A stretch of 64,000 nucleotides of DNA. Source: JAWHTC01 sp032586155 (GTDB taxonomy: Bacteria; Pseudomonadota; Alphaproteobacteria; Rhodobacterales; Rhodobacteraceae). Shown piece after piece: positions 27,150 through 35,900 of the stretch (the stretch's first letter is position 1; the number at the start of each line of letters is the position of its first letter). Position numbers and translations under genes: made by a program. The DNA is taken from contig NZ_JAWHTC010000007.1 in assembly GCF_032586155.1 (NCBI RefSeq), forward strand, positions 1-64,000, given 5' to 3'. The notes below the pieces were generated by a model, which searched no databases, had not been told where the DNA came from, and saw only the letters and a list, made by a program, of their open reading frames with translations.

Positions 27150-29000
27150 ATGTTCCGCATTTTCGAAAACCTTGTAGACCCCTATTGCGACTACCCGGAC
27201 GAAGACCGCCCGCCACAGACGCTGTGGCGTTTCATGATGGGCTATTCGCAACCCTTCAAGCGGGTGTTCTGGATGGCCGGGATCATGTCGATCGTGGTGG
27301 CCGCGGTCGAGATCGTGCTGATCTATTACATGGGCTGGATCGTCGATATTCTGCAGGGGGATCCGGCGAACGTCTGGGCTGATCATGGCACCACGCTGGT
27401 CGTTCTGGCGCTGTTCATCCTGCTTTTGCGCCCGGCGTTCCAGTTGCTGGACGTGCTGCTTCTGAACAACGCGATCCTGCCCAATTTCGGCACGCTGATC
27501 CGCTGGCGCGCACACAAGCATGTGCTGCGCCAGTCGGTGGGCTGGTTCGAGAATGACTTTGCCGGTCGGATTGCAAACCGGATCATGCAGACCCCACCCG
27601 CCGCTGGCGAGGCGGTGTTCCAGGTGTTTGACGCGCTGACATTCTCGCTGGCCTATGCGGTTGGCGCGGTCATCGTGCTGGGCCAGGCGGATGCGCGGTT
27701 GGCGGTGCCGCTGTTGATCTGGCTGGTGGGTTATGGCGCGCTGGTGCGATGGACCGTTGTAAGGGTGGGACCGGCAAGCCAGAAGGCGTCGGACGCACGC
27801 AGCGCGGTGACGGGGCGCGTCGTCGATGCCTATACCAATATCCATTCGGTCAAGATGTTCGCCGACACCAAAGCGGAACTGGATTACGCCCGCGAGGCGA
27901 TTGATCATTCACGCGAAACCTTCCTGGCCGAGATGCGGATTTATACCGTGATGGATTTCGGGCTGGTGGTGTTGAATGGCTTGCTGATCCTCGGGGTTGT
28001 CGGCTGGGCGTTGATGCTGTGGATGCAGGGCGCCGCATCCGTGGGGGCCGTTGCGGCGGCGACTGCGCTTGTGTTGCGGTTGAATGCCATGACCGGCTGG
28101 ATCATGTGGGCGCTGACCAGTTTCTTCCGCCAGTTGGGTGTCGTGAAGGAGGGGATGGAGACCATCGCCCAGCCGATCGACCTTGTGGATGCGCAGGGGG
28201 CCAAACCGCTGGCGCTCAGCGACGGGCAGATCGAGATCGATACGGTGTCGCACCATTACGGACGCGATAGTGGCGGGCTGGATCATATCAGCTTGAGCAT
28301 TGCACCTGGCGAGAAGGTAGGGCTTGTCGGTCGCTCCGGGGCGGGCAAGTCGACCCTGGTCAAGCTTTTGCTGCGGTTTTACGACGTTGAGCACGGTGAG
28401 ATCCGGATTGACGGGCAGGATATTGCGCAGGTGACGCAGGACAGCCTGCGGCGCCAGATCGGCATGGTGCAGCAGGACAGTTCTTTGCTGCACCGCTCGG
28501 TCATGGACAACATCCGTTACGGGCGACCTGAGGCGCGCGAGGACGAGGTGTTTGCTGCCGCCGAACAGGCCGAGGCGCATGACTTCATTCGTGACCTGCG
28601 GGATCCGCAGGGGCGGAAGGGTTACGCGGCGCAGGTTGGCGAGCGCGGGGTCAAGCTCAGCGGTGGACAGCGGCAGAGGGTGACGCTGGCACGGGTGATC
28701 CTGAAGGATGCGCCGATCCTGTTGCTGGATGAGGCGACATCGGCTTTGGATTCCGAGGTTGAGGCAGCGATCCAGGAGACGCTGTATGGCATGATGCAGG
28801 GCAAGACGGTGATTGCCATCGCCCACCGGCTGTCTACCATCGCCCATATGGACCGGATCGTGGTCATGGATCAGGGCCGGATTGTCGAAGAGGGCAGCCA
28901 TGGCGAATTGCTGCGGAAGAACGGGCTTTATGCCCAGTTCTGGGAGCGCCAGTCGGGCGGGTTCCTTGGTGACGAGGCGGTAGAGCAGGTGGCGGAATGA
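27150..29000 (+). CDS. ABC exporter half-transporter, subunit 1
   Basis: This 616-residue protein has an N-terminal membrane domain (six helices, about residues 30-330) and an ATPase domain with Walker A GRSGAGKST from residue 394, signature LSGGQ at 503, Walker B LLLDE ending at 528 and an H-loop AHRLST. Both catalytic Glu and signature are intact. ATG 27150 was chosen for AAGGAG eight bases upstream. Its stop overlaps the start of a second half-transporter by four bases (ATGA), so the two probably form a heterodimeric exporter. Substrate unknown. Confidence 0.92.
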   Translation: MFRIFENLVDPYCDYPDEDRPPQTLWRFMMGYSQPFKRVFWMAGIMSIVVAAVEIVLIYYMGWIVDILQGDPANVWADHGTTLVVLALFILLLRPAFQLLDVLLLNNAILPNFGTLIRWRAHKHVLRQSVGWFENDFAGRIANRIMQTPPAAGEAVFQVFDALTFSLAYAVGAVIVLGQADARLAVPLLIWLVGYGALVRWTVVRVGPASQKASDARSAVTGRVVDAYTNIHSVKMFADTKAELDYAREAIDHSRETFLAEMRIYTVMDFGLVVLNGLLILGVVGWALMLWMQGAASVGAVAAATALVLRLNAMTGWIMWALTSFFRQLGVVKEGMETIAQPIDLVDAQGAKPLALSDGQIEIDTVSHHYGRDSGGLDHISLSIAPGEKVGLVGRSGAGKSTLVKLLLRFYDVEHGEIRIDGQDIAQVTQDSLRRQIGMVQQDSSLLHRSVMDNIRYGRPEAREDEVFAAAEQAEAHDFIRDLRDPQGRKGYAAQVGERGVKLSGGQRQRVTLARVILKDAPILLLDEATSALDSEVEAAIQETLYGMMQGKTVIAIAHRLSTIAHMDRIVVMDQGRIVEEGSHGELLRKNGLYAQFWERQSGGFLGDEAVEQVAE

Positions 29001-30826
29001 AACCACAGGACTGGATCGACCCGTTCGCGCGGGCGGATGAAATGCCGCCCGACAACCTCGGTGCGTTTTTTCGCTGGGCGTTGAAAGGGGCCTGGGGGCC
29101 GGTGTTGCTGACGGCGCTGGTGTCGATCTCGGGCGGGGTGGCCGAGGTGATTGCGGCGCTGCTGCTGGGCTATCTGATTGATGCCACGCTGGTGGCAGGG
29201 CCGGAGGGATTTTTCGCCTCGAACGCCTGGTTGCTGGCGGTGGGCGTGCTGTTCTTCCTTGGCCTCAGACCGGTGTTGTTTGGGGCAAATGCGTTCCTGC
29301 AAACGGTTGTGATCCAGCCCAATATCCTGAGCCTGACCCTGTCGCGGTTGCATCGTTTTACCTTGGGCCAGTCGGTGACCTTCTTTGATGACGATTTCGC
29401 GGGCCGCATTGCGCAAAAGGAGTTGCAGACCGCGACCGCGCTGAATGACGTGGTGGTCGAGACGATCCAGACAGTTTTGTTTGCCACGGCATCGGTGTTG
29501 GGGACGTTGTGGATGGTTACGGCGATTGATTGGCGCATCGGCGTACCGCTGGTGCTGTGGGTTGGTGGCTATATCCTGTTCATCCGCCATTTCATCCCGA
29601 AAATCCGCAAGCGCTCCAAGGCGCGGGCGGCGGCACGGGCGGATGTGACCGGGCAGATTGTCGACACGGTGACCAATATCAAGACGGTGAAGCTGTTCGC
29701 TCACGCCGATCACGAGGACCGAGCCGCGCTGGGCGCGATTGGCGGCTATCGTCAGCGCTTCATAGAGTTCGGTCGGATGGCGGCGGCGTTCCGGTTCTGG
29801 CTAATGACACTGGCCGGGCTGGTGCCGGTGCTTTTGCTGGGCACGGCGCTCTATGTCTGGACGCAGGGCAATATAACGGCCGGGCAAATCGTGGCCACGG
29901 GCACGGTGGCAATCCGGCTGGCACAGATGACCGGTTGGGTCAGCTTCGCGATGATGGTGATTTATTCCCATATCGGCGAGGTCGAGGATGGTATCCAGAC
30001 CCTGACCCGGCGGGTGCGTTTGCCCGAGTTGGACAATGCTGCTTTGGCAGTCTCGCAGGGCGAGATTGCCTTTGACAATGTCAGCTTTGCCTATGGGCGC
30101 GAGAGCGGCGGGGTGCAGGATATTGCCCTGACCATTCGCCCCGGCGAGAAGCTGGGAATCGTTGGGGCCAGCGGGGCTGGGAAATCGACCCTCGTGGCGT
30201 TGTTGCTGCGGCTTTATGATCCGGAACGCGGTGCGGTGAGGATCGACGGGCAGGCGATTTCGCATGTGAGCGAGATCAGCCTGCGCCGCGCCATTGGCAT
30301 GGTCACGCAGGAAACTGCGCTGTTCAACCGGACGGCGCGGGACAACATCCTTTATGGTCGTCCTGATGCCAGCGAAGAGGAGTTGCGCGCCGCTGCGGCC
30401 AAGGCAGAAGCGGATGAATTTATCCTGGGTCTGGAAGATGGCGAGGGCCGGCAGGGCTATGAGGCGTTCTTGGGCGAACGGGGCGTGAAGCTGAGCGGCG
30501 GGCAGCGGCAGCGGATTGCGCTGGCCCGCGCGATCCTGAAGGACGCGCCGATCCTGGTTCTGGACGAGGCAACCTCGGCGCTGGACTCGGAAGTTGAAGC
30601 AGCGATCCAAACAGCTCTGACCCGGGTGATGGAGGGCAAGACGGTACTGGCGATTGCGCACCGGTTGAGCACGATTGCCCAGATGGACCGGATCGTGGTT
30701 CTGGATGCGGGCCGGATTGTCGAAGAAGGGTCGCACGAGGTCTTGCTGGCGCAGGGTGGCATCTATGCCGGGCTCTGGGCGCACCAGTCAGGCGGGTTCA
30801 TCGGCATCGAGGAGGCAGCGGAGTAG
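28997..30826 (+). CDS. ABC exporter half-transporter, subunit 2
   Basis: This 609-residue protein is homologous to the preceding gene, with a membrane domain and an ATPase domain (Walker A GASGAGKST from residue 390, LSGGQ at 499, LVLDEATSALD). Neither subunit shows the degenerate ATP site found in many heterodimeric exporters. It overlaps the upstream gene by four bases and is followed after three bases by an SDR gene, so all three are one transcript. Confidence 0.92.
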   Translation: MKPQDWIDPFARADEMPPDNLGAFFRWALKGAWGPVLLTALVSISGGVAEVIAALLLGYLIDATLVAGPEGFFASNAWLLAVGVLFFLGLRPVLFGANAFLQTVVIQPNILSLTLSRLHRFTLGQSVTFFDDDFAGRIAQKELQTATALNDVVVETIQTVLFATASVLGTLWMVTAIDWRIGVPLVLWVGGYILFIRHFIPKIRKRSKARAAARADVTGQIVDTVTNIKTVKLFAHADHEDRAALGAIGGYRQRFIEFGRMAAAFRFWLMTLAGLVPVLLLGTALYVWTQGNITAGQIVATGTVAIRLAQMTGWVSFAMMVIYSHIGEVEDGIQTLTRRVRLPELDNAALAVSQGEIAFDNVSFAYGRESGGVQDIALTIRPGEKLGIVGASGAGKSTLVALLLRLYDPERGAVRIDGQAISHVSEISLRRAIGMVTQETALFNRTARDNILYGRPDASEEELRAAAAKAEADEFILGLEDGEGRQGYEAFLGERGVKLSGGQRQRIALARAILKDAPILVLDEATSALDSEVEAAIQTALTRVMEGKTVLAIAHRLSTIAQMDRIVVLDAGRIVEEGSHEVLLAQGGIYAGLWAHQSGGFIGIEEAAE

Positions 30827-30829
30827 ATC

Positions 30830-31531
30830 ATGACAGATCGCAAGGTGGCATTGGTGACCGGAGGGGCGCGGGGCATCGGGCGGGCGATTGCCTACGATCT
30901 TGCGCGTGATCATCGGGTGGTGGCCGTACGGAATACTTCGCCCGGCGAGGGATTACCCGAGGAAATACATTTGATGACGGCGGACTTAGCCGCGGTTGGG
31001 AGTTGCAAAGAAGTCGTGGCCGAGGTGATCGACCGGTTCGGGCGGTTGGACGTGATCGTCAACAATGCTGCGGTAATGGCGGAAACGCCGAGAGAGGGTT
31101 TCAAGGGCGAAGACTGGCGGCGCATTTTCGATGTTAACGTGATGGTGCCCGCTGACCTTTTGTCGACGGCCCTGCCACATCTGAAACCAGGTGCGGCAAT
31201 CGTGAACGTATCATCGGTCAACGCGGCGCTGCCGCCGCGTGGGGCGGTGGCCTATGGGGCGAGCAAGGCGGCGCTGGAGCTGTGGACCAAAGGAATGGCC
31301 AAGGAGCTGGGGGCAAAGGGGATACGGGTTAATGCCGTGGCACCGGGCGCGATCAACATCCCCGAGGCGCCGCGCAGCAAGGAGTTAACGGACCTGTTTG
31401 TCGCGGAAACGGCGCTGGGCCGGATTGGGGTGCCCGAGGATATCGCCCGGGCGGTACGATTCCTGGCTGGCGATGCGGCAGGTTTCATAACCGGTGAGGT
31501 GCTGACCGTCTCGGGCGGGTATCGGTTGTAG
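30830..31531 (+). CDS. Short-chain dehydrogenase/reductase
   Basis: This 233-residue classical SDR has TGGARGIG at residues 10-17, NNAA, a catalytic Ser in NVSSVNAA and the YGASK (Tyr-x3-Lys) pair. It should oxidise or reduce a hydroxyl/keto group with NAD(P). It starts three bases after the ABC gene stop, with GGAG upstream, so it is part of that operon. The BKACE gene lies 110 bases further on, raising the possibility that it makes or uses a beta-keto acid. Confidence 0.9.
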   Translation: MTDRKVALVTGGARGIGRAIAYDLARDHRVVAVRNTSPGEGLPEEIHLMTADLAAVGSCKEVVAEVIDRFGRLDVIVNNAAVMAETPREGFKGEDWRRIFDVNVMVPADLLSTALPHLKPGAAIVNVSSVNAALPPRGAVAYGASKAALELWTKGMAKELGAKGIRVNAVAPGAINIPEAPRSKELTDLFVAETALGRIGVPEDIARAVRFLAGDAAGFITGEVLTVSGGYRL

Positions 31532-31641
31532 GTTGACCGGGCGTCGAATGAGGCGCGACACTGGCGTGAAGGCCGGAACCACCCACCCGACGGGTTGCAC
31601 GATTGGTCAATGTGGGCATCATGGAGACAGAGGAGACGCCC

Positions 31642-32568
31642 ATGCCCCAGAAGGTCATCATCACCTGCGCCGTGACCGGTGCGATCCATACGCCGAGCAT
31701 GTCACCGCATCTGCCGGTGACGCCAGCCGAGATTGCCGAGGCCGCGATTGGCGCGGCAGAGGCCGGTGCGGCGGTGGTGCATCTGCATGCGCGTGACCCC
31801 GAGACCGGCAAGCCCGATCAGACGCCGGAGGCGTTTGAGCCGTTTCTGAAAGTGGTGAAACAGGGCTGCGACGCGGTGGTCAATATCACCACCGGCGGTT
31901 CGCCCTTCATGACGGTGGAGGAGCGGGTGAAGCCGGCCGAGACCTTCGCGCCCGAGCTGGCCTCGCTCAACATGGGATCGATCAATTTCGGGCTGTATCC
32001 GATGTTGGAGCGGTTCAAGGAGTTTGAGCATGCGTGGGAGCGCGAGCATTTGGAGAACTCGCGTGACCTGGTGTTTCGCAATTCCTTCGAGCAGATCGAA
32101 TACGTGTTGCGGACGCTTTCGGAAACCGGCACACGGTTCGAGTTTGAATGCTATGACATTGCCCATCTCTACAACCTGGCGCATTTTGCCGACCGTGGGC
32201 TGGTGAAGCCGCCGTTCTTTGTCCAGTCGGTGTTTGGCATTCTGGGCGGGATCGGGGCGCATGAAGAGGACGTGGCGCATATGAAGCGCACCGCGGACCG
32301 GCTGTTTGGCAAGGATTATCAATGGTCGGTGCTGGGCGCGGGCAAGAACCAGATGCGGGTGGCGAGCCTCGCCGTGGCGATGGGGGGCAATCTGCGGGTT
32401 GGTCTTGAGGATTCGCTCTGGGGTGGGCCGGGTCGGTTGGCGCAGTCGAATGCCGAGCAAGTCACGCTGGCGCGTGGCATTGTCGAGGGGTTGGGGCTGG
32501 AGATTGCCAGCGCTGACGAGGCGCGAGAGATGCTGGCCTTGAAAGGTGGCGACAAGGTGGCGTTCTGA
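31642..32568 (+). CDS. Beta-keto acid cleavage enzyme (BKACE, DUF849)
   Basis: This 308-residue TIM-barrel protein has the metal-binding VVHLHARDP near residue 45, the hallmark of the BKACE family. The founding member cleaves 3-keto-5-aminohexanoate with acetyl-CoA in lysine fermentation; others act on dehydrocarnitine and similar beta-keto acids. The substrate is not deducible. ATG 31642 is preferred because AGAGGAGA lies about nine bases upstream; ATG 31621 is possible. The neighbours are an SDR and an ABC exporter. Confidence 0.9.
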   Translation: MPQKVIITCAVTGAIHTPSMSPHLPVTPAEIAEAAIGAAEAGAAVVHLHARDPETGKPDQTPEAFEPFLKVVKQGCDAVVNITTGGSPFMTVEERVKPAETFAPELASLNMGSINFGLYPMLERFKEFEHAWEREHLENSRDLVFRNSFEQIEYVLRTLSETGTRFEFECYDIAHLYNLAHFADRGLVKPPFFVQSVFGILGGIGAHEEDVAHMKRTADRLFGKDYQWSVLGAGKNQMRVASLAVAMGGNLRVGLEDSLWGGPGRLAQSNAEQVTLARGIVEGLGLEIASADEAREMLALKGGDKVAF

Positions 32569-32583
32569 TCGTGCTGGGCGCGG

Positions 32584-33021
32584 TCAATGGCCGACCGGTA
32601 CGAGCGCGTCAATTGCACGGATCAGGACGCTCTCATGCCGCCAATCCCCAGCCGAAATGAGCCGGTGCAGTCCGGCACGCTCTGCCATGGTCAGGTCCAG
32701 CTTCGACAGTTGCGTCGTGGCGACCATCTGCAGGTCTATGAATCGCATCTTCTGCAGGATCGACATGCAGATCAGAAAGGTCAGAACCCAGACCATAAAC
32801 AAACCGATGAATGCAAGCGATGACGGCAAGACCGGGTCGAGCCGGGCCAACCCGAACCAGGTCATCAAGTCGACCTGCCAGAAAAACGACCTTAACGCGA
32901 AAGCGCCGGACAGCGTGAAAAGCAGAATCGGAACAGATTTGTGAAGATCGTGGCAGGTGTCGAGGTCTTCGATCACCCGGATTGCCTTTTCCAATGTGTC
33001 ACTCGGATTTTCAGATGTCAT
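32584..33021 (-). CDS. Small two-helix membrane protein of unknown function
   Basis: This 145-residue protein has two strongly hydrophobic segments (about residues 30-50 and 65-90), an acidic N-terminal stretch and a C-terminal soluble tail. I recognise no family. It converges on the BKACE gene with 15 bases between stops. Codon use matches the chromosome, and the frame is better supported than the opposite strand, so I believe it is real. Confidence 0.65.
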   Translation of the reverse strand: MTSENPSDTLEKAIRVIEDLDTCHDLHKSVPILLFTLSGAFALRSFFWQVDLMTWFGLARLDPVLPSSLAFIGLFMVWVLTFLICMSILQKMRFIDLQMVATTQLSKLDLTMAERAGLHRLISAGDWRHESVLIRAIDALVPVGH

Positions 33022-33188
33022 GGCGGGCCGATTTGAAAGGTGTCACACGGTCACCGCAGCCGGGTCAAAAGGCCGAGCAACGCGGAGCGGTGATAGGGTA
33101 CGCGCGCCAGCTTTTCCTTTTGATAACACCTGCGAGCGCAATTGTCGCCGAGACGGTGTTCAAACCCGGGTCGACCTGATACGGACAC

Positions 33189-33217
33189 TTGACGCCCCGA
33201 GTGATTCCGCCTAAAGA
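33189..33217 (+). promoter_or_regulatory. Probable sigma70 promoter of rpmB
   Basis: TTGACG at 33189-33194 is separated by 17 bases from TAAAGA at 33212-33217. This predicts a leader of about 85 bases before rpmB, which starts at 33309. Confidence 0.55.
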
Positions 33218-33308
33218 CCGCGAACGGAATTCGGGGCGCTGCGCCAGCGGCGCCCATATGCATTGCGGGACTGGATGAAACGCCCGCACCTGAGATGAGG
33301 ATTAAGAG

Positions 33309-33596
33309 ATGTCGCGCGTTTGCGAACTGACCGGTAAAGGCCCGATGACTGGCAACAATGTCAGCCACGCCAAAAACAGAACCCGCCGCCGTTTCCTGCC
33401 GAACCTGAACGACGTGACGCTGCAGTCGGAAGCGCTGAGCCGTGGCATCAAGCTGCGGATTTCGGCCGCTGCTCTGCGCTCGGTCGATCACCGTGGCGGC
33501 CTGGACGCGTTCCTGATGAAAGCCAAGGATGGCGAGCTGTCGGCCAACGCGCTGAAAGTGAAGAAAGAGATCCTGAAGGCACAGGCCGAAGCCTGA
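33309..33596 (+). CDS. rpmB: 50S ribosomal protein L28
   Basis: This 95-residue protein begins MSRVCELTGKGPMTGNNVSH, typical of L28, with the KNRTRRRFLPNL segment. It is a component of the large ribosomal subunit. It is monocistronic, with a promoter candidate about 90 bases upstream and an intrinsic terminator directly downstream. Confidence 0.98.
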   Translation: MSRVCELTGKGPMTGNNVSHAKNRTRRRFLPNLNDVTLQSEALSRGIKLRISAAALRSVDHRGGLDAFLMKAKDGELSANALKVKKEILKAQAEA

Positions 33597-33619
33597 TCCC
33601 GTCCTGATCGGAATTTGAG

Positions 33620-33651
33620 AACGGCCCTGCCAGGTTGGTGGGGCCGTTTTC
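33620..33651 (+). terminator. rpmB intrinsic terminator
   Basis: AACGGCCC (33620-33627) pairs with GGGCCGTT (33641-33648) around a 13-base loop, followed by TTTTC. It lies 24 bases after the rpmB stop. Confidence 0.8.
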
Positions 33652-33659
33652 TGTCGTGG

Positions 33660-33712
33660 ATTGCCGCCCGAACGCAGCCCGCCCACCCGCCCTGCTGCGT
33701 TCGGGCGGCAAT
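33660..33712. repeat. Hairpin family, copy C
   Basis: A perfect 18-bp stem (33660-33677 with 33695-33712) encloses a 17-base loop, CCCGCCCACCCGCCCTG. On the minus strand it reads GGG-C-GGG-T-GGG-C-GGG, a complete quadruplex motif. It follows the rpmB terminator by eight bases. Confidence 0.75.
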
Positions 33713-33754
33713 TGCGGGAATGGAGTTGCAAATGTAGGTGTGTAGAGAAGGTGC

Positions 33755-33859
33755 GGGAGCCTCCGGCGGGAGTATTTCGGCCAAGAAAGAGGCTCAGGTT
33801 GGTTCTCTTTCTTGGCGTCAAATACTCCAGGGGGTCTGGGGGACTGGTCCCCCCGGGCC
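33755..33859. repeat. Intergenic repeat family 2, copies 3 and 4 (inverted pair)
   Basis: Copy 3 (33755-33790) matches 12428-12465 closely: GGGAGCCTCCGGCGGG, then AGTATTTCGGCCAAGAAAGA. Copy 4 (about 33804-33859) is inverted (TCTTTCTTGGCGTCAAATAC) and continues into a GGGGG/CCCCCC hairpin like the one after argD. Together they can form a large cruciform between convergent genes. Confidence 0.55.
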
Positions 33860-33907
33860 TCCGTGGCCTGAACGGATGTGATCCTGCATGCGAAGCATCC
33901 CGCTGGA

Positions 33908-34828
33908 TCAGCCCGGCTTGACGATCCGGTTGCGTAGGGTGCCGATCTTTTCTATTTCCAGCTCGAAGGTGTCACCCGGGGACAGGCGTTTGTCGAGTTC
34001 CAGGCCGCAGCCGGTGCCGACGGTGCCGGAGCCGATGACCTCGCCGGGGTAGAGCGTTTCAGAGGCCGAGATATGCGCCAGAATGGCGCCGAAATCGTGG
34101 TGCATGTCGCGCGAATTGCCGCCGCCCCAACGTTCACCGTTGACCCGCAGTTCCATGTTCAGCCCGACCGGGTGGTCGACCTCGTCCGGGGTCAGAACCC
34201 AGGGGCCGAGGATGTTGCCGGTGTCGAAATCCTTGCCCTTGGCGGGGCCTAATGACCCGGGCATTTCGCGCATCTGGGCGTCACGGGCCGAGATGTCGTT
34301 GAGGATGGTGTAGCCGAAGATATAATCGTGCGCCTCTTCGGGGCGGATGTTCTTGCCTTGCTTGCCGACGATGATGGCCAGTTCCAGTTCAACGTCGAGA
34401 TGTTCGGCATAGTCGGGCCAGATCACGTCAGCCTCGTGGCCGATGAAACTCATCCGGTTGCCCTTGTAATAGAGCGGCTGGTCGTACCAGGCCTGGGGTG
34501 GGGTGGGGTCGTCCTGACCAAAGGCCTTGAGACAGTTTGTCAGGTGGTCCTCGAACACCAGGCAGTCGCGGTATTGTACCGGCGTCACCGGCGGCAGGAA
34601 GATCACGTCAGCCGCATTGATGAAAGCGCGCTTGTTGGCGCGGCGCAGCAGGTGGGTGGCCTGTTCGATACCGTATTCGCCCTCGTCGATCACCGATTGC
34701 ATGTTGGTGAAAGTATCGGTCTCGTAACGCGCCAGTTCGGCGGCGCGGTCAAGGTCGAGAAAGGTGTCATCATCGAGTGGCGAGACCACCCGCACCTTGC
34801 CACCATAGAATACCGATCCGAGCCGCAT
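33908..34828 (-). CDS. Fumarylacetoacetate hydrolase family protein
   Basis: This 306-residue protein has the FAH fold: DVELELAIIVGKQGKNI with the metal-binding acidic residues, the FGYTILNDISARDAQ segment and a C-terminal GSGTVGTGCGLE. Family members hydrolyse or decarboxylate diketo acids in aromatic and sugar-acid catabolism. ATG 34828 has AGGAGAAAG upstream. It stands alone, so the pathway cannot be inferred from neighbours. Confidence 0.9.
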   Translation of the reverse strand: MRLGSVFYGGKVRVVSPLDDDTFLDLDRAAELARYETDTFTNMQSVIDEGEYGIEQATHLLRRANKRAFINAADVIFLPPVTPVQYRDCLVFEDHLTNCLKAFGQDDPTPPQAWYDQPLYYKGNRMSFIGHEADVIWPDYAEHLDVELELAIIVGKQGKNIRPEEAHDYIFGYTILNDISARDAQMREMPGSLGPAKGKDFDTGNILGPWVLTPDEVDHPVGLNMELRVNGERWGGGNSRDMHHDFGAILAHISASETLYPGEVIGSGTVGTGCGLELDKRLSPGDTFELEIEKIGTLRNRIVKPG

Positions 34829-35000
34829 GTGCTTTCTCCTGTTTCTTGATCCTGCGCGTGAGGCGAGCCTGCCGTATTTTCCGGGCAAAAGACAGCGTGG
34901 CATCACGCCTCATGGGGCATATTGAGGGCTGATTGAATTCGGGCCGGTTTTGCGGCATGATCGGTACAAAAGAATAACTGAAAAACCCGAGGCGAAACGA

Positions 35001-35399
35001 ATGCGGATTTTCATTGCTATAACGGCGTGCCTGGCGCTGGTGGCTTGTGGTGGTGGCGGCTACCGCAAAGCGGCGCGTGATGTCGGGCCGAGTAAGGTCA
35101 GAACGGTGCCGACGGGCCAGCCCGCATCGAGCCAACCCGCGGTGCGGCGCTTTGCGTCGGGGCCGATCTCGCAGGCGTGTATGGCGTCGGACCGCAAAGC
35201 GCGGTCGCGCGAGCGCTGCGGCTGTATCCAGGCGGTGGCCAATGACACGTTGTCGGCGTCCGATCAGCGTTTGGCGGTGACGTTCTATGGTGATCCGCAC
35301 CGGGCGCAGGTGATCCGCCAGTCGGATGACGCCGGGCATGAACGGTTCTGGCAGACCTACAAGGATTATGCCCAGTCGGCGGCGGCGGTGTGCGGCTGA
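35001..35399 (+). CDS. Small lipoprotein of unknown function
   Basis: This 132-residue protein begins MRIFIAITACLALVACGGGG: a lipoprotein signal with lipobox LVAC, so Cys16 would be lipidated. The mature part holds two or three conserved-looking Cys (QACMAS, RCGCIQ) and a C-terminal CG that may form disulphides. It resembles short arginine-transporter-like lipoproteins of Rhodobacteraceae, with no known role. The upstream GAGGCGAAACGA supports this start. Confidence 0.75.
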   Translation: MRIFIAITACLALVACGGGGYRKAARDVGPSKVRTVPTGQPASSQPAVRRFASGPISQACMASDRKARSRERCGCIQAVANDTLSASDQRLAVTFYGDPHRAQVIRQSDDAGHERFWQTYKDYAQSAAAVCG

Positions 35400-35434
35400 G
35401 CCTTGAAGGGTGTGCTTCAGCGCACCTGTGACGT

Positions 35435-35878
35435 TCAGCCTTGCTGCAACGCTCGCGCCAAACCGGCGGCGCAGGTTTCGATCAGGTCGAGGGTGCCGTC
35501 GAAATCCCTTGTATAATAGGGGTCGGGCACGTGGTCGGCTTGCGTTTCGGGGGCGTAGTCGGTGAACAGGCGCAGCTCGGTTTGGTTGCCGGGGGGGCGC
35601 AGGCGCTCGATATTCGAGATGTTTTCCGCGTCCATGCCGATGATCAGGTCGAAAGCGTCGAAATCAGCAGACGAAAACTGTCGCGCACGTAGGGATGACA
35701 AGTCGACACCGCGGGCGCTGGCGGCGGTCTGCATCGGGCCATAGGGGGGATTGCCGACGTGCCAGCCTGCCGTCCCGGCACTGTCGACCTTGTGGGCGTC
35801 ACTGACGACGGCGCGGAACACGCCCTCGGCAGCGGGAGAGCGGCAGATATTTCCGAGGCAGACGAAAAGGACTTTCAT
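35435..35878 (-). CDS. Low-molecular-weight protein tyrosine phosphatase
   Basis: This 147-residue protein begins MKVLFVCLGNICRSP, the canonical Cys-x5-Arg loop of LMW phosphatases, and has the catalytic Asp in DPYY near the C terminus. It hydrolyses phosphotyrosine on cytoplasmic substrates. Start 35878 was chosen because the fold begins there. The M50 protease gene is upstream on the same strand, with 22 bases between them. Confidence 0.94.
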   Translation of the reverse strand: MKVLFVCLGNICRSPAAEGVFRAVVSDAHKVDSAGTAGWHVGNPPYGPMQTAASARGVDLSSLRARQFSSADFDAFDLIIGMDAENISNIERLRPPGNQTELRLFTDYAPETQADHVPDPYYTRDFDGTLDLIETCAAGLARALQQG

Positions 35879-35900
35879 GTAGTGGGCTCGCAATTGGTGG

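Larger units (their letters stand above)
33597..33907. other. Repeat-rich gap between rpmB and the FAH gene
   Basis: The gap holds no gene. It contains in order the rpmB terminator, hairpin copy C, and two inverted copies of intergenic repeat family 2. Confidence 0.6.
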
